From positions 1-64,000 of the forward strand of contig CAUZDY010000004.1 of assembly GCA_963578805.1 (NCBI GenBank): DNA of 64,000 nucleotides. The letters run 5' to 3'. Under the pieces are notes generated by a model, which saw only the letters and a list, made by a program, of their open reading frames with translations, was not told where the DNA came from and did no database searches. The position numbers were made by a program, and so were the translations under genes. Source of the stretch: CAUZIB01 sp963578805 (GTDB lineage Bacteria > Acidobacteriota > Vicinamibacteria > Vicinamibacterales > UBA8438). This document shows, piece after piece, positions 17,171 through 25,945 of the stretch; within the stretch, counting starts at the first letter, position 1; every line of letters starts with the position of its first letter.

Positions 17171-17698
17171 CTATCTTTTTGCCACACCGAGCTCCGTCAG
17201 GTGGGCTACTAGGTCCACACCTGCCGTTGCAGGGGTGACGTCTTTGTCCACTTCCAGCACGGTCCCATCGGGACCGATGATGTACGTCCACCGGAACGGG
17301 AACTCCCGTTCGTCGTTGACTACCCCGTAAGCCAGCGCGACGTCCTTTTCGGGGTTACTCAACAACGGAAAGTCCGCATCGAGCGACTCGGCAAACTCTT
17401 TGTTTGTTTCGGGATCATCGACACTCACCATAAAATAGGCAATGTCGAACTGACTCAACTGGTCGCTGCTGTCCCTCAGCGACTTACATTCGGCCGTTCA
17501 ACCACCGGTGAAGGCTTTGGGAAACCACGCGAGAATGACCGTCGTACCAGCATAGTCGGCCAACCGATGCGTCTTCCCATCACTGCCCGGTAGCTCGAAC
17601 GTTGGCGCGGCGTCACCAGCCATCAATCCCTGAGCCTGGGCAGTACCGGAGAGCGCGACCATGCCGGTCAACACTCCAAGCACGATGAGCCACCTCAT
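17171..17698 (-). CDS. Selenocysteine-containing peroxiredoxin (AhpC/TSA-Bcp type), in-frame TGA at codon 67
   Basis: 175 residues when the TGA at 17500-17498 is read as Sec. The ATG at 17698 has GAGGAGG upstream and starts a signal peptide (MRWLIVLGVLTGMVALSGTA). The peroxiredoxin fold runs unbroken in one frame across the TGA: GDAAPTFELPGSDGKTHRL, ILAWFPKAFTGG, Sec67, TAEC71, KSLRDSSDQL, then FDIAYFMVSVDDPETNKEFA, FPLLSNPEKDVALAYGV and FRWTYIIGPDGTVLEVDKDV. Homologues have Cys at the TGA position (TGGCTAECKSL), the peroxidatic residue; Cys71 would be the resolving one. A 7-bp hairpin with a G-rich loop lies just downstream. The likely role is periplasmic reduction of peroxides. No sel genes are in the window. 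Confidence 0.9.
17462..17483 (-). promoter_or_regulatory. Candidate bacterial SECIS hairpin
   Basis: On the mRNA, 14 bases after the UGA, GUCGCUG pairs perfectly with CAGCGAC around the loop AGGGACAG. The apical guanines lie about 23-25 bases after the UGA, within the window known for SelB-binding bSECIS elements, which need a short stem with a G in the loop. It lies wholly in the coding sequence, as bacterial SECIS elements do. Confidence 0.7.
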
Positions 17699-17821
17699 GA
17701 ATCCTCCTCGCTTCCATGGGGTCATCTGTGACCCCGCATGGGTTGTGGACCGTTCAAGCCCTCCCGTACACCCGAGGGGAGCCAAACGACCCTACGGTCA
17801 TATGGTAGTGTACTCCAAACC

Positions 17822-18307
17822 ATGGGTCGGGCGTTGCTGACAATTAGCGTCGTCCTTCCCGTTGGGGCGCTCTCCGTAGTCTATCAGTTGTTTTCCTTCC
17901 CAAACGAGACCCCGGTGGTGCACGCACCAGCTACCTGGACCCTCGTGACGATGCGGCCCGTCCCCCCTTCGGCCGCAGTTCGACCAGGTCGTCCCTCGAT
18001 GCGCGGCCTCGGATGGCAGGTGGTGGATTACCTCTCGGCCCACCGGGTGCTTGTCGTTAAAATTCAGACTTACCGGATGGATGAGGCTATGGACATCGCC
18101 GTCGAACTGGTCGACCCGTTACAGGATGGGTATTCTGAAGTCCTCGTCTATTTTCACCATCCCCATACCGCACTCGCCGAAAAAAGGGTGCAATGGTCAC
18201 CGGCGTCCGGATTCGTCGAAATCGATTTCAGTGATTTCGAACCGGTTCAACAGGACAACAAGGCCGACGACAGCCGCTCCCGCTTACCGCGAGCGAAAGA
18301 ACCGTGA
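17822..18307 (+). CDS. Hypothetical exported or membrane-anchored protein
   Basis: 161 residues from ATG 17822. The N-terminus GRALLTISVVLPVGALSVVYQLF is one hydrophobic segment. After a Pro-rich linker comes a compact part with SAHRVLVVKIQTYRMDEAMDIAVELVDPL, YSEVLVYFHHP and RVQWSPASGFVEIDFSDFEP, which reads as a genuine folded alpha/beta domain. The pattern of a helix followed by EVLVYFH and RVQWSP...VEIDF recurs, as far as I recall, in uncharacterised acidobacterial proteins. There is no ribosome site I would trust. It is divergent from the selenoprotein gene, 123 bases away. Function unknown. Confidence 0.55.
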   Translation: MGRALLTISVVLPVGALSVVYQLFSFPNETPVVHAPATWTLVTMRPVPPSAAVRPGRPSMRGLGWQVVDYLSAHRVLVVKIQTYRMDEAMDIAVELVDPLQDGYSEVLVYFHHPHTALAEKRVQWSPASGFVEIDFSDFEPVQQDNKADDSRSRLPRAKEP

Positions 18308-18694
18308 TATTCAGTCAGAAAAACTGGCAGGACCTTGCCGTCGGCCTGGAATTCAGGACGGCGAGCCGCGAGACGAACGTCAGCAGCGTGTGATGCGAGT
18401 GACACTGAAGGCCTAGGCGAAACCGGGCAGTGGCCGGTATTGTCTGAATCAGTGGCTGTGGCTGCGGAACACTAACGAATCAGTGCAGTCTCCGGAAACT
18501 GTGCGTACCAACCGAACCAGAAAGCCCGATGGGCGGCCTGGCGGGCACGCCGCAGCGTCGAATCGGATACTGAGACGAGAGCAGCTTCCTCGACGCGCCA
18601 CACTTTCTAGTCTCGTCAACAACACGGTCCTCATCGACTTGCCGCGTAAAGCGAACGCCGACTGCCTGACACCAGAAGATGAGGCGGGGTTAAA
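18308..18694. other. Intergenic region, no gene seen
   Basis: 387 bases between the hypothetical gene and tRNA-Val. Short frames here are Arg/Pro-rich and without ribosome sites. I see no repeat or strong hairpin. Confidence 0.5.
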
Positions 18695-18769
18695 TGGTGG
18701 GCGCTAGTGGATTCGAACCACTGACCCCCGCCGTGTGAAGGCGATGCTCTACCACTGAGCCAAGCGCCC
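18695..18769 (-). tRNA. tRNA-Val(CAC), CCA encoded
   Basis: The cloverleaf can be folded by eye: acceptor GGGCGCT/AGCGCCC, D arm GCTC...GAGC, anticodon stem TCGCC/GGCGG with loop TTCACAC (anticodon CAC, reading GUG), T arm AGTGG-TTCGAAT-CCACT, discriminator A. The 3' CCA is encoded (18695-18697). Confidence 0.95.
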
Positions 18770-18972
18770 ACGAATACTCGCGTGAACTAACGAGCAGGAA
18801 GTGTAATGCAACGACCGCATGTCGAGCAATCTACGAGCCGGGCGCTCCTCGCCACGGACCGTTCCCTCCGCCCGATATCCGCGACCAGAGCCTTCGTGCC
18901 AGTAATCGACCCTTGTATCACCGCCGGCGGTAGGTGTCACCGCTGCGGCGTCGGGTCAGCGTGCAAGTCTGG

Positions 18973-19410
18973 CTAGCCAATAAACAGGGCTTCTTCGTCC
19001 TCCGTCACCGGCTTCACTTCGTCGGTCAGCGGTCCCGGCGCACTTGTCGGTGTACCGCGTAGAATGCTGAGCGCCACGCGTAACCCCTCCAGCAACGCTG
19101 AGCCCTGCCGAAACGGCTCGATCACCGCTTCCTGAGTGACAACGGTGATGCGGTCGACCCGCTCAGCAACGCGGGCGAAAAGTTCGTCCGCCCGCTCGAC
19201 CTGTGCCACCGCCAGCGACGTCGCACGACTCACGTCTCCACCTATGGCGTTCACTCGATCGAGAGCCGGCTTGAGCTCCAGCTCGATGACTTCGGTCATG
19301 CGGTCCACCCGGCGTGCGAGACGTGCGCCGTACACGATGATCCCTACCTGTACCAACGCCATCACGACCGTCGCCGTCGCGATCGCCCCAAGGAAGAAAG
19401 TCTCCATCAC
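18973..19410 (-). CDS. DUF948-like single-pass membrane protein
   Basis: 145 residues (GTG 19410; ATG 19407 is equally possible). One N-terminal membrane helix (FLGAIATATVVMALVQVGII) is followed by a long helical, probably coiled-coil region (RRVDRMTEVIELELKPALDRV through VAERVDRITVVTQEAV). A short acidic tail ends in EDEEALFIG. The pattern fits DUF948-like proteins, which are often paired with YtxH proteins in a membrane-stress context. Its start overlaps the stop of the YtxH gene (GTGATG), so the two are co-translated. The function is unknown; I infer a cell-envelope structural or stress role. Confidence 0.75.
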   Translation of the reverse strand: MMETFFLGAIATATVVMALVQVGIIVYGARLARRVDRMTEVIELELKPALDRVNAIGGDVSRATSLAVAQVERADELFARVAERVDRITVVTQEAVIEPFRQGSALLEGLRVALSILRGTPTSAPGPLTDEVKPVTEDEEALFIG

Positions 19411-19700
19411 CCCTGCTCCTCTGCGGAGGTCTGCTCAGGATCTCGCGCACGCTGGTACGCCTCCCGGCCCCGATCGATAGCCGTGGAGAGCTGCTCACGC
19501 TGCCGTCGGACAAAATCTGCACCTTCGCGAGCCGCGTCGCCTGCCTTCTCTCGACCCTCGCGCGCGCGCTCGTTGAGCACTCGACGCGTGTCTGTCCCGG
19601 TGGCCGGCGCCATCAACAGTGCCGTCGCGGCTCCGGCAATGGCACCCATAACAAACGCCATCATGACGACGCCTGAGTGTGTGTCGTTCTCTCTTGACAT
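19407..19700 (-). CDS. YtxH-domain protein
   Basis: 97 residues from ATG 19700, with AGGGGGA upstream. A short polar start, then a small-residue-rich helix (VVMMAFVMGAIAGAATALLM) ending in the family mark APATGTDTRRVLNERA, then a charged helix (REGREKAGDAAREGADFVRR). This is the YtxH architecture: one membrane pass plus a long amphipathic helix, with general-stress expression known in Bacillus. It heads a two-gene unit with the DUF948-like protein. It lies 56 bases downstream of uvrB on the same strand. Confidence 0.85.
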   Translation of the reverse strand: MSRENDTHSGVVMMAFVMGAIAGAATALLMAPATGTDTRRVLNERAREGREKAGDAAREGADFVRRQREQLSTAIDRGREAYQRARDPEQTSAEEQG

Positions 19701-19755
19701 GATTCCCCCTTTTTCGACGTGGGCGCTCGAACATAAGACACCCACCTTCATATTC

Positions 19756-21783
19756 TCACACGTCACTCACGTGACCGTCATCGGTGAGTCCAAGATCGCG
19801 CTCTCGAAAATGCTTTACCTGGTCACGAATTGCGGCCGCTCGCTCGAACTCGAGGTTTTCGGCCGCCTCACGCATCTCACGCTCCAGACCCGCAATATGG
19901 TCCCGAAGCTCCTGACGCGTCTGAAATGATGGTGATGCCTCCTTCGCGAGAGGGATCGTCACGTAGTCACGCTCGTACGGACTGGACAGCACTCCGTCGA
20001 TCTCCTTGACGATCGATTCCGGCGTGATGCCGTGTTCGCGATTGTAGGCTGCCTGCCGCTCCCGCCGCCGAGACATCTCGCCGAGCGCCGCGCGCATGGA
20101 ATCGGTAACCGTATCGGCATACATGATGACCCGACCATTAATATTGCGCGCCGCCCGGCCGGATGTCTGGATGAGAGAGCCCGCCGACCGAAGAAATCCC
20201 TCCTTGTCTGCATCGAGGATTGCGACGAGGGACACTTCCGGTAGATCAAGCCCTTCCCGAAGCAGGTTGATCCCAACCAGCACGTCGAACGCCCCCCGAC
20301 GCAGGTCCCGGAGAATCTCCACGCGCTCCAGCGTGTCGATGTCGGAGTGCAAATACCGCACCTTGACGCCAAGCTCCTGGTAGTACTGAGTCAGGTCCTC
20401 AGCCATGCGCTTGGTGAGCGTGGTCACCAACACCCGCTCGCGCCTTGTAGCTCGCGTTCTGATTTCATACAAGAGGTTATCGATTTGCCCTTTGACGGGA
20501 CGCACCTCGACCTCAGGATCAACCAGCCCCGTCGGTCGGATGATCTGCTCGACAACGACTCCGCCTGCCGACGAGAGCTCATACGGTCCCGGAGTTGCCG
20601 ACACCGAAATCACCTGGCCGATCCTCGCCTTCCATTCATCGAAATTCAGTGGACGATTGTCAAGAGCCGACGGTAAACGGAACCCAAAGTTGACCAAAAC
20701 CGTCTTGCGCGACTGGTCGCCGTGATACATGCCCCTGATTTGCGGAATCGTCTGGTGGCTCTCATCGATGATGGTCAGGGCATCATCAGGAAAATAGTCA
20801 AGGAGTGTCGGCGGCGGCTCTCCTTCCGACCGACCCGAAAGATGACGTGAATAGTTCTCGATACCGTGGCAGTACCCGATCTCTCTGATCATCTCAAGGT
20901 CGAACATCGTCCGCTGATGCAAGCGCTGGGCCTCGAGAAACTTCCCGGCCTGCTCAAGCCTCGGTCGCCAGTCGTCCAGTTCGTCTTTGATACGCTCAAC
21001 CGCTTCAAGCATGTGTGTGCGGGGTGTCACAAAGTGAGACTTGGGATACACGGCTATCTTGTCGTGTCGCTGAAGGGTCTTCCCAGAAACGGGATCGAAT
21101 GTCTCAAGCCGCTCAACTTCGTCGCCGAACAGTTCGATACGAAGCGCCCGTTCTTCGTACGACAGGAACACTTCGACTACGTCACCGCGCACACGAAACA
21201 CACCCCGCGAAAAGTCGTGGTCGTTTCGCTCGTACTGGATCTCGACCAGTTTTCTGAGGATCGACTCGCGATCGATCTGCTGACCGCGCTCCAACGGTAG
21301 CAGCATTCCGTAATAGGCCTCCGGCGAACCCAGACCGTAGATACACGACACACTGGCGACTATGATTACGTCGCGCCGCTCAAACAGGGACCGGGTGGCG
21401 GACAACCGCATTCGGTCGATCTCATCATTGATCGTCGCCTCCTTCTCGATATATGAATCAGTGGCAGGCACATACGCCTCGGGCTGGTAGTAGTCGTAGT
21501 AGCTCACGAAATACTCGACCGCGTTCCGCGGAAATAACCGGCGGAACTCCTGGTAGAGCTGGGCGGCCAATGTTTTATTGTGAACCATCACCAGTGTCGG
21601 TCGGTTCTGCGCCGCGATAACCTGGGCCATCGTGAACGTCTTCCCCGAGCCGGTCACACCCAGAAGGACCTGATAGGGGTCGCCCCGATCGAGCCCATCG
21701 GTAAGCTCTGCGATCGCACGGGGCTGGTCACCGCTAACCTCGAAGTCGCTCACCAAGGCGAATGTGTCATACGTGGTGGTCAT
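19756..21783 (-). CDS. uvrB: Excinuclease ABC subunit B
   Basis: 675 residues, full length. Motifs are Walker A GVTGSGKTFTMAQ, the beta-hairpin region FVSYYDYYQPEAYVPATDSY, VSCIYGLGSPEAY, DESHQTIPQIRGMY, helicase motifs GINLLREGLDLPEVSLVAIL and QTSGRAARNINGRVIMYAD, and a C-terminal UVR motif (LEREMREAAENLEFERAAAI). UvrB is the damage-verifying helicase of nucleotide excision repair; it is loaded by UvrA and recruits UvrC. It lies 48 bases downstream of the VWA gene. I found no convincing LexA box in the short upstream gap, so SOS control cannot be claimed here. Confidence 0.98.
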   Translation of the reverse strand: MTTTYDTFALVSDFEVSGDQPRAIAELTDGLDRGDPYQVLLGVTGSGKTFTMAQVIAAQNRPTLVMVHNKTLAAQLYQEFRRLFPRNAVEYFVSYYDYYQPEAYVPATDSYIEKEATINDEIDRMRLSATRSLFERRDVIIVASVSCIYGLGSPEAYYGMLLPLERGQQIDRESILRKLVEIQYERNDHDFSRGVFRVRGDVVEVFLSYEERALRIELFGDEVERLETFDPVSGKTLQRHDKIAVYPKSHFVTPRTHMLEAVERIKDELDDWRPRLEQAGKFLEAQRLHQRTMFDLEMIREIGYCHGIENYSRHLSGRSEGEPPPTLLDYFPDDALTIIDESHQTIPQIRGMYHGDQSRKTVLVNFGFRLPSALDNRPLNFDEWKARIGQVISVSATPGPYELSSAGGVVVEQIIRPTGLVDPEVEVRPVKGQIDNLLYEIRTRATRRERVLVTTLTKRMAEDLTQYYQELGVKVRYLHSDIDTLERVEILRDLRRGAFDVLVGINLLREGLDLPEVSLVAILDADKEGFLRSAGSLIQTSGRAARNINGRVIMYADTVTDSMRAALGEMSRRRERQAAYNREHGITPESIVKEIDGVLSSPYERDYVTIPLAKEASPSFQTRQELRDHIAGLEREMREAAENLEFERAAAIRDQVKHFRERDLGLTDDGHVSDV

Positions 21784-21831
21784 ACTGTCACTGAACGTGG
21801 AGTGGGCCGTAATGAGGGGCCGCCGGCGTCC

Positions 21832-22767
21832 TCAGCGGTCGTCAGAATTAGGGTCCTGGTAGCGCGCGTAGTACCCTGGGCGACTCCGAGTCCTAACGGC
21901 CCCGAGTTCAGGACGGGTCGGCTTCACCTTCACCTCGACGCGCCGCCATGTCCCATCGGTCTCGGTATTTGTAGAGGTATAGCCGAGGGCGTAACGCGTG
22001 TCGAGCTCCCGAGAGATCTCTTCGTAGATACCCTCGAGCGCTTCGACCTTGGTCGGAAAAAACACACGCCCGCCGGTGATCTCGGCCAACTGTCCGAGCT
22101 TCATCCGTTCCCGCTGTCTGGCGGAGGCCGGTATATTGCCTTGAAAACCGATGGCATAAACCGTGACATCTGACGCTCGAAGCAGGTCGATGGTCTCCGA
22201 GAACGGCATACGGCTTCGAGTATCGTACCCGTCGGAGTACATCAAGAGCACCTTGCGACCGTTTTGGTCGAAGGCCCCATCGAGGTAGACGCCAAGCGCG
22301 TCGTAGAAGGCGGTCATCCCACCAGACTCTCGGTTCCTAATACGCTCGACCAGCCGCGGGAACTCCCGCTGGCTATAACGACTGACCCGAACCGTGTCAT
22401 CGAAGTCAACTAGGGTGATATCTGCGGCGTACGTGAGCGAGTTTAGAAACCGGATCGCGGCGGTCTTAGCCAGCCGCTCATCCTCGCCCATGCTTGCGCT
22501 GGCATCAAGTAACACTCCCAGGTGCGTCGGCAGCCTGTCGGTGTCGATACCCAAGCCGCTGGAAAAGTAGCGAATCTCCTGGATTTCACCGTCTTCGTAC
22601 AACTCCAGGTCGTCCGGACCCACATCGGCGACCGGCTCGCCATCGTCATCGAGGATTGAGACACCAACGTGAACCAGGTCGATTCCGCTGGTGAAGAGCG
22701 GCTGTTGTGCCGACAGGACACTAGAGACGAGCGTGAGCGCGAGGATGTTGATCCAAACCCGTGGCAT
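21832..22767 (-). CDS. VWA-domain exported protein (TIGR03436 type)
   Basis: 311 residues. ATG 22767 with AAGGA upstream gives a signal peptide (MPRVWINILALTLVSSVLS). A longer frame upstream would add 79 implausible residues. The first part (VHVGVSILDDDGEPVADVGPDDLELYEDGE) is the Ig-like lead-in of TIGR03436 proteins, which are abundant in Acidobacteriota. The VWA domain follows, with the MIDAS motif LDASASMGEDE, SGGMTAFYDAL (the T of MIDAS) and MYSDGYDTRS. The closing part has YALGYTSTNTETDGTWRRVEV. The role is unknown; MIDAS suggests metal-dependent protein binding in the periplasm. It probably heads a transcript that also carries uvrB. Confidence 0.88.
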   Translation of the reverse strand: MPRVWINILALTLVSSVLSAQQPLFTSGIDLVHVGVSILDDDGEPVADVGPDDLELYEDGEIQEIRYFSSGLGIDTDRLPTHLGVLLDASASMGEDERLAKTAAIRFLNSLTYAADITLVDFDDTVRVSRYSQREFPRLVERIRNRESGGMTAFYDALGVYLDGAFDQNGRKVLLMYSDGYDTRSRMPFSETIDLLRASDVTVYAIGFQGNIPASARQRERMKLGQLAEITGGRVFFPTKVEALEGIYEEISRELDTRYALGYTSTNTETDGTWRRVEVKVKPTRPELGAVRTRSRPGYYARYQDPNSDDR

Positions 22768-22921
22768 CGGAACGTCCTTCAGGAACCGTCTCGGCCAAGA
22801 CCGAGTGTCCGGATCAGATGATAGCGCAAGCAGACAGCCCGTCCCAATGATTCCTAACGCCGCATTGACAAGCGAACAGCCGGTCACACTCGCGGGCCTG
22901 TCCTCTCCCTCAGGATCGCTC

Positions 22922-22949
22922 TTGCACGTGGCACACTCCGCCGTATAAT
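22922..22949 (+). promoter_or_regulatory. Promoter of the DHH phosphoesterase gene
   Basis: TTGCAC (22922-22927), a 16-base spacer, then a perfect TATAAT (22944-22949). The -10 box ends only 11 bases before the ATG at 22961, so transcription from it would start about 4-6 bases before the start codon and give a nearly leaderless mRNA. Confidence 0.55.
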
Positions 22950-22960
22950 CAGGGGCTCCT

Positions 22961-24472
22961 ATGAAGTGCGTTGCGGTCTGCCAGACCGCTCTCGTCGCGC
23001 GCAACCTCCACGCGGCCCTCGATCCCAGTCTTGAGCTTGACGTGATGGTTCAGGACCGCATCACGTCGAGGCAACTCCACGACGCCGGGGTCGCGGCGCG
23101 GGTGGCCGACCCTCGACGAGTCGACAGCTACGTGAAGGCCGATATTGGCCCGGCAACCTGTATCATCGTCGAAGACGACGGTCGACACAGTCTCCGCTTA
23201 ATCCTGCGCGCCATCATCGATGCGGGCGCGACGCGTGTCTACGTGCTCGCTGTTACTGGGTACGAAACGTCCTCGCGGGTCGACGAATGGCAGACGGAAT
23301 TTCCAGACGTCTTCCCAATAAGTCTCAGCGACCTTCTAAAGCACTCACTTCTGACGGCCCTTGGTCGGTCACTAACCCGCACTCGTGTGCAGCAGTACCA
23401 GCGCTACTTCTCGGATGCCGAGCGCGTGCTCATACTTCTCCACAACGACCCCGACCCTGACGCGATGGCGAGCGGACTCGCCTTACGCAGCCTACTCCAC
23501 CGCACGAAGACCACGGCGATCATCGGTGCGTTCCAAGGCGTAACACGACCTGAAAACATTCGAATGGCCAATCTGCTGGATATCGAGGTCGAGCCGGTCA
23601 CGACAGACTCGCTTCATGCCTTTAACAGAATCGCTACCGTAGATGTCCAACCCCATTACTTCGGCGGCCTTCTCGACCGAGTTGATTTAGTCGTCGACCA
23701 TCACCCCGAGCGCACCGGCTACACGACGGTTTTTTCCGATATCCGTCCAGACTATGGGTCGACATCGACAATTTTGACCGAGCATTTCAGGTCTGTGGAT
23801 GCCGACATCTCCGAGCGTACCGCCACTGCGATGCTGTACGCCATTAAGTCGGACACGCTGTTCCTGAGTCGGCACACAAATGAAGGTGACCTTGAGGCTT
23901 TTACGTTTCTATACCCGCTGGCTGATGCGGCTCTCGTGAGGAAGATAGAAGGTACCGGCCTCACGCCGGAGCGTCTCGAATTCGTCTCTCGTGCCGTTCA
24001 GTTCGGGAAAATGCATGACCAGATCTATTCAACCCATCTCGGTGACGCCCCCCGAGAGGACCTGATGCCGTACGTAGCTGACTTCCTTTTGCAGCTCGAC
24101 GATGTGAAGTGGTCGGTCGTTTCCGGCCAAGTCGAACACCAGCTCATCGTGTCGGTTCGCAACCTGGGGTATTCTCGAAATGCTGGCGAGTTCGTCAAGG
24201 CGTACTTTTCTGACATCGGTAACGCGGGGGGACACCGGGCGATGGCTAAAGCCGTCATCCCGCTCGGGGCGTTCCGACGCAAGTTCGGGCATCTGGATGC
24301 TCAGGAAACCGCGTGCCTCCTCGCGGACCTAGCCTCCCAGTTCCTGACCGATCAGACCAGCCAGAATCGGCGTCGAAGCGGAATCATGGATGGCGCCAGA
24401 GCTGCTTCACGCATGGAACGAGTGCGTGCATCAAGCCGCCCTACAGTGGTCACAAATCGGACGCCGAAGTAG
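22961..24472 (+). CDS. DHH-family phosphoesterase with N-terminal TrkA-like domain
   Basis: 503 residues. Residues 1-135 look like a Rossmann TrkA_N-type domain (MKCVAVCQTALVARNLHAAL, ATCIIVEDDGRHSLRLILRA). From 150 on is the DHH/DHHA1 module: LLHNDPDPDAMASGLAL (motif I), ATVDVQPHYF, VDLVVDHHPERTGYT (DHH motif) and SDTLFLSRHT, then DHHA1 with the glycine-rich NAGGHRAMAKAVIP. This pattern fits NrnA-like nanoRNase or pAp phosphatase, or a cyclic dinucleotide phosphodiesterase. The substrate cannot be told from sequence. The Rossmann domain suggests control by a nucleotide. The last 45 residues are basic and probably disordered. Confidence 0.87.
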   Translation: MKCVAVCQTALVARNLHAALDPSLELDVMVQDRITSRQLHDAGVAARVADPRRVDSYVKADIGPATCIIVEDDGRHSLRLILRAIIDAGATRVYVLAVTGYETSSRVDEWQTEFPDVFPISLSDLLKHSLLTALGRSLTRTRVQQYQRYFSDAERVLILLHNDPDPDAMASGLALRSLLHRTKTTAIIGAFQGVTRPENIRMANLLDIEVEPVTTDSLHAFNRIATVDVQPHYFGGLLDRVDLVVDHHPERTGYTTVFSDIRPDYGSTSTILTEHFRSVDADISERTATAMLYAIKSDTLFLSRHTNEGDLEAFTFLYPLADAALVRKIEGTGLTPERLEFVSRAVQFGKMHDQIYSTHLGDAPREDLMPYVADFLLQLDDVKWSVVSGQVEHQLIVSVRNLGYSRNAGEFVKAYFSDIGNAGGHRAMAKAVIPLGAFRRKFGHLDAQETACLLADLASQFLTDQTSQNRRRSGIMDGARAASRMERVRASSRPTVVTNRTPK

Positions 24473-24494
24473 CCACGGAGTCGCCGGCGGCTAG

Positions 24495-25871
24495 TCATTT
24501 ATACCCACTTCTTGACTTGGGTTCCAGCCGCTCTCCACTAACCCCTACAACAGCATCGACGAATTGCCGAAACCCGTCTTCACGACCCTTCTCGACCAGC
24601 TCCGTGAGGGTAAAGGGCCGGTCGGACCGCTCATCGTAGCCGCCACCGAAATCGAACGGCCCAAGCGGGTTGTGAAGCGGCCGAATCTGAAAGACCCCTT
24701 GAAACGTTGACCCCCACCGGGCAACGGCATCGCGTGTGGCAGCGGTTTCCGCAGCCGCCAGGTATTCACCGGCCCTGGAGCGAGGATCGCGTCGACTAGC
24801 TGTCAGTGTATGCGGCCCGTCTGGCTCCGGCAGCGCGGTGACAAGAATGACCTGCTCCGCACCAGCGTTGGCCACCTCCTCCAACAACCGAGTCGTGGCT
24901 TCGGGTCGATCACAGAGACGATGTACTTCACCGCGCCAGCCACCCTCCGACGCAAACTCTATAAGGTGTGCATCAGTCACAACCGGCAGGCTCAGAGATG
25001 CAGCCAGCGCGTCGACGGCGTGGATGCGAGCCGACCCGGCCAGATCCATCGTCTCCAAGTAGCGTCCGCTTCCCTCACTACCAAGCCGACGAACAAAGAA
25101 CGGGTGACTATGCTTTTCTGACAGCAGACCGAAGGTCAGGTCACGGCGGGTATCCAAGTCATGCACGATGACAATCAGCTCACCAAAACCAGGCTGCCCA
25201 ATATTCTCAGACAGTAGCTCCGAATAGCGTTCAGCCAGGTCCCGAAGTCCGGGTTTAGAAATCCTCGCTGCGCCACGCATGATCGTCCAGAGACCATCCG
25301 TGAAATGGTTAATGACCTGAGACCCATCGAGAGGAGCACCCAAAAGCAGCCACCAGACCAGCCCCCGAGCCCGTCGACGTCGTCGACGGATTCTCGGGAC
25401 TGCCTCGCCGATCGCTAGAATACAAAGTAGTACAAACAATGCCAGCATGACGAACCGCGGAAGAACGAGAGGTAATGCGCCTGACTGGAACGCCATCTCA
25501 ACAAATCTGATGTATCCAAGCGCCAGACGGTCACCAAGACCGAGACCGCTCAGGCGTAGCAGGAAACCGATGGGGTATACGACAGCCGCGCCTATGACGG
25601 CCATCAAGGGGACGAGGAACGCCGACAGCGCCACGACGAGCGTCCATGCGGCGGCCTTGATGGTCTTCCGCCAGGCATAGAGCTGGCGGGTGCCTTTGGA
25701 CCGCCACACACCGCCCGCCTGCCAAAGGGTCGTGCCACCATCGACCGCCGAGAACATCGCGCCGACGACACCAACGCCTCGACCGGCGACCAGATCGATT
25801 TTGACACCGGCCTCCCGCAGTGCGTGGAGAACACCTGCGTGATACGCTCCGGCCGTACCGCTACCAGTCAA
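24495..25871 (-). CDS. Patatin-like protein without nucleophilic serine
   Basis: About 458 residues. The patatin oxyanion loop is present (TGSGTAGAYHAGVLHALREAG), but the GxSxG nucleophile elbow reads GRGVG (AGRGVGVVGAMFSAVDGG), with Gly in place of Ser. DFGGGYDERSD near the C-terminus resembles the DGG motif. Two or three hydrophobic segments (WTLVVALSAFLVPLMAVIGA; LVLPRFVMLALFVLLCILAI) are inserted after the first 75 residues. Lipase activity is therefore unlikely. The start is puzzling: only TTG 25871 is available, right at the domain edge, while the frame stays open upstream without ATG or GTG as far as a TAA inside greA. It lies 74 bases after greA. Confidence 0.78.
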   Translation of the reverse strand: MTGSGTAGAYHAGVLHALREAGVKIDLVAGRGVGVVGAMFSAVDGGTTLWQAGGVWRSKGTRQLYAWRKTIKAAAWTLVVALSAFLVPLMAVIGAAVVYPIGFLLRLSGLGLGDRLALGYIRFVEMAFQSGALPLVLPRFVMLALFVLLCILAIGEAVPRIRRRRRRARGLVWWLLLGAPLDGSQVINHFTDGLWTIMRGAARISKPGLRDLAERYSELLSENIGQPGFGELIVIVHDLDTRRDLTFGLLSEKHSHPFFVRRLGSEGSGRYLETMDLAGSARIHAVDALAASLSLPVVTDAHLIEFASEGGWRGEVHRLCDRPEATTRLLEEVANAGAEQVILVTALPEPDGPHTLTASRRDPRSRAGEYLAAAETAATRDAVARWGSTFQGVFQIRPLHNPLGPFDFGGGYDERSDRPFTLTELVEKGREDGFRQFVDAVVGVSGERLEPKSRSGYK

Positions 25872-25945
25872 GACCAGCGCGGTCCGGAGATGTGGTGAAT
25901 ATCGAAGCGATGAGACCGAAGGTTCTGGTGCGATCGGAGTGCCTA

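Noticed and set aside
21784..21831. LexA box upstream of uvrB
   Set aside because: No CTG-N10-CAG-like or other convincing palindrome lies in the short gap; the promoter is probably upstream of the VWA gene.
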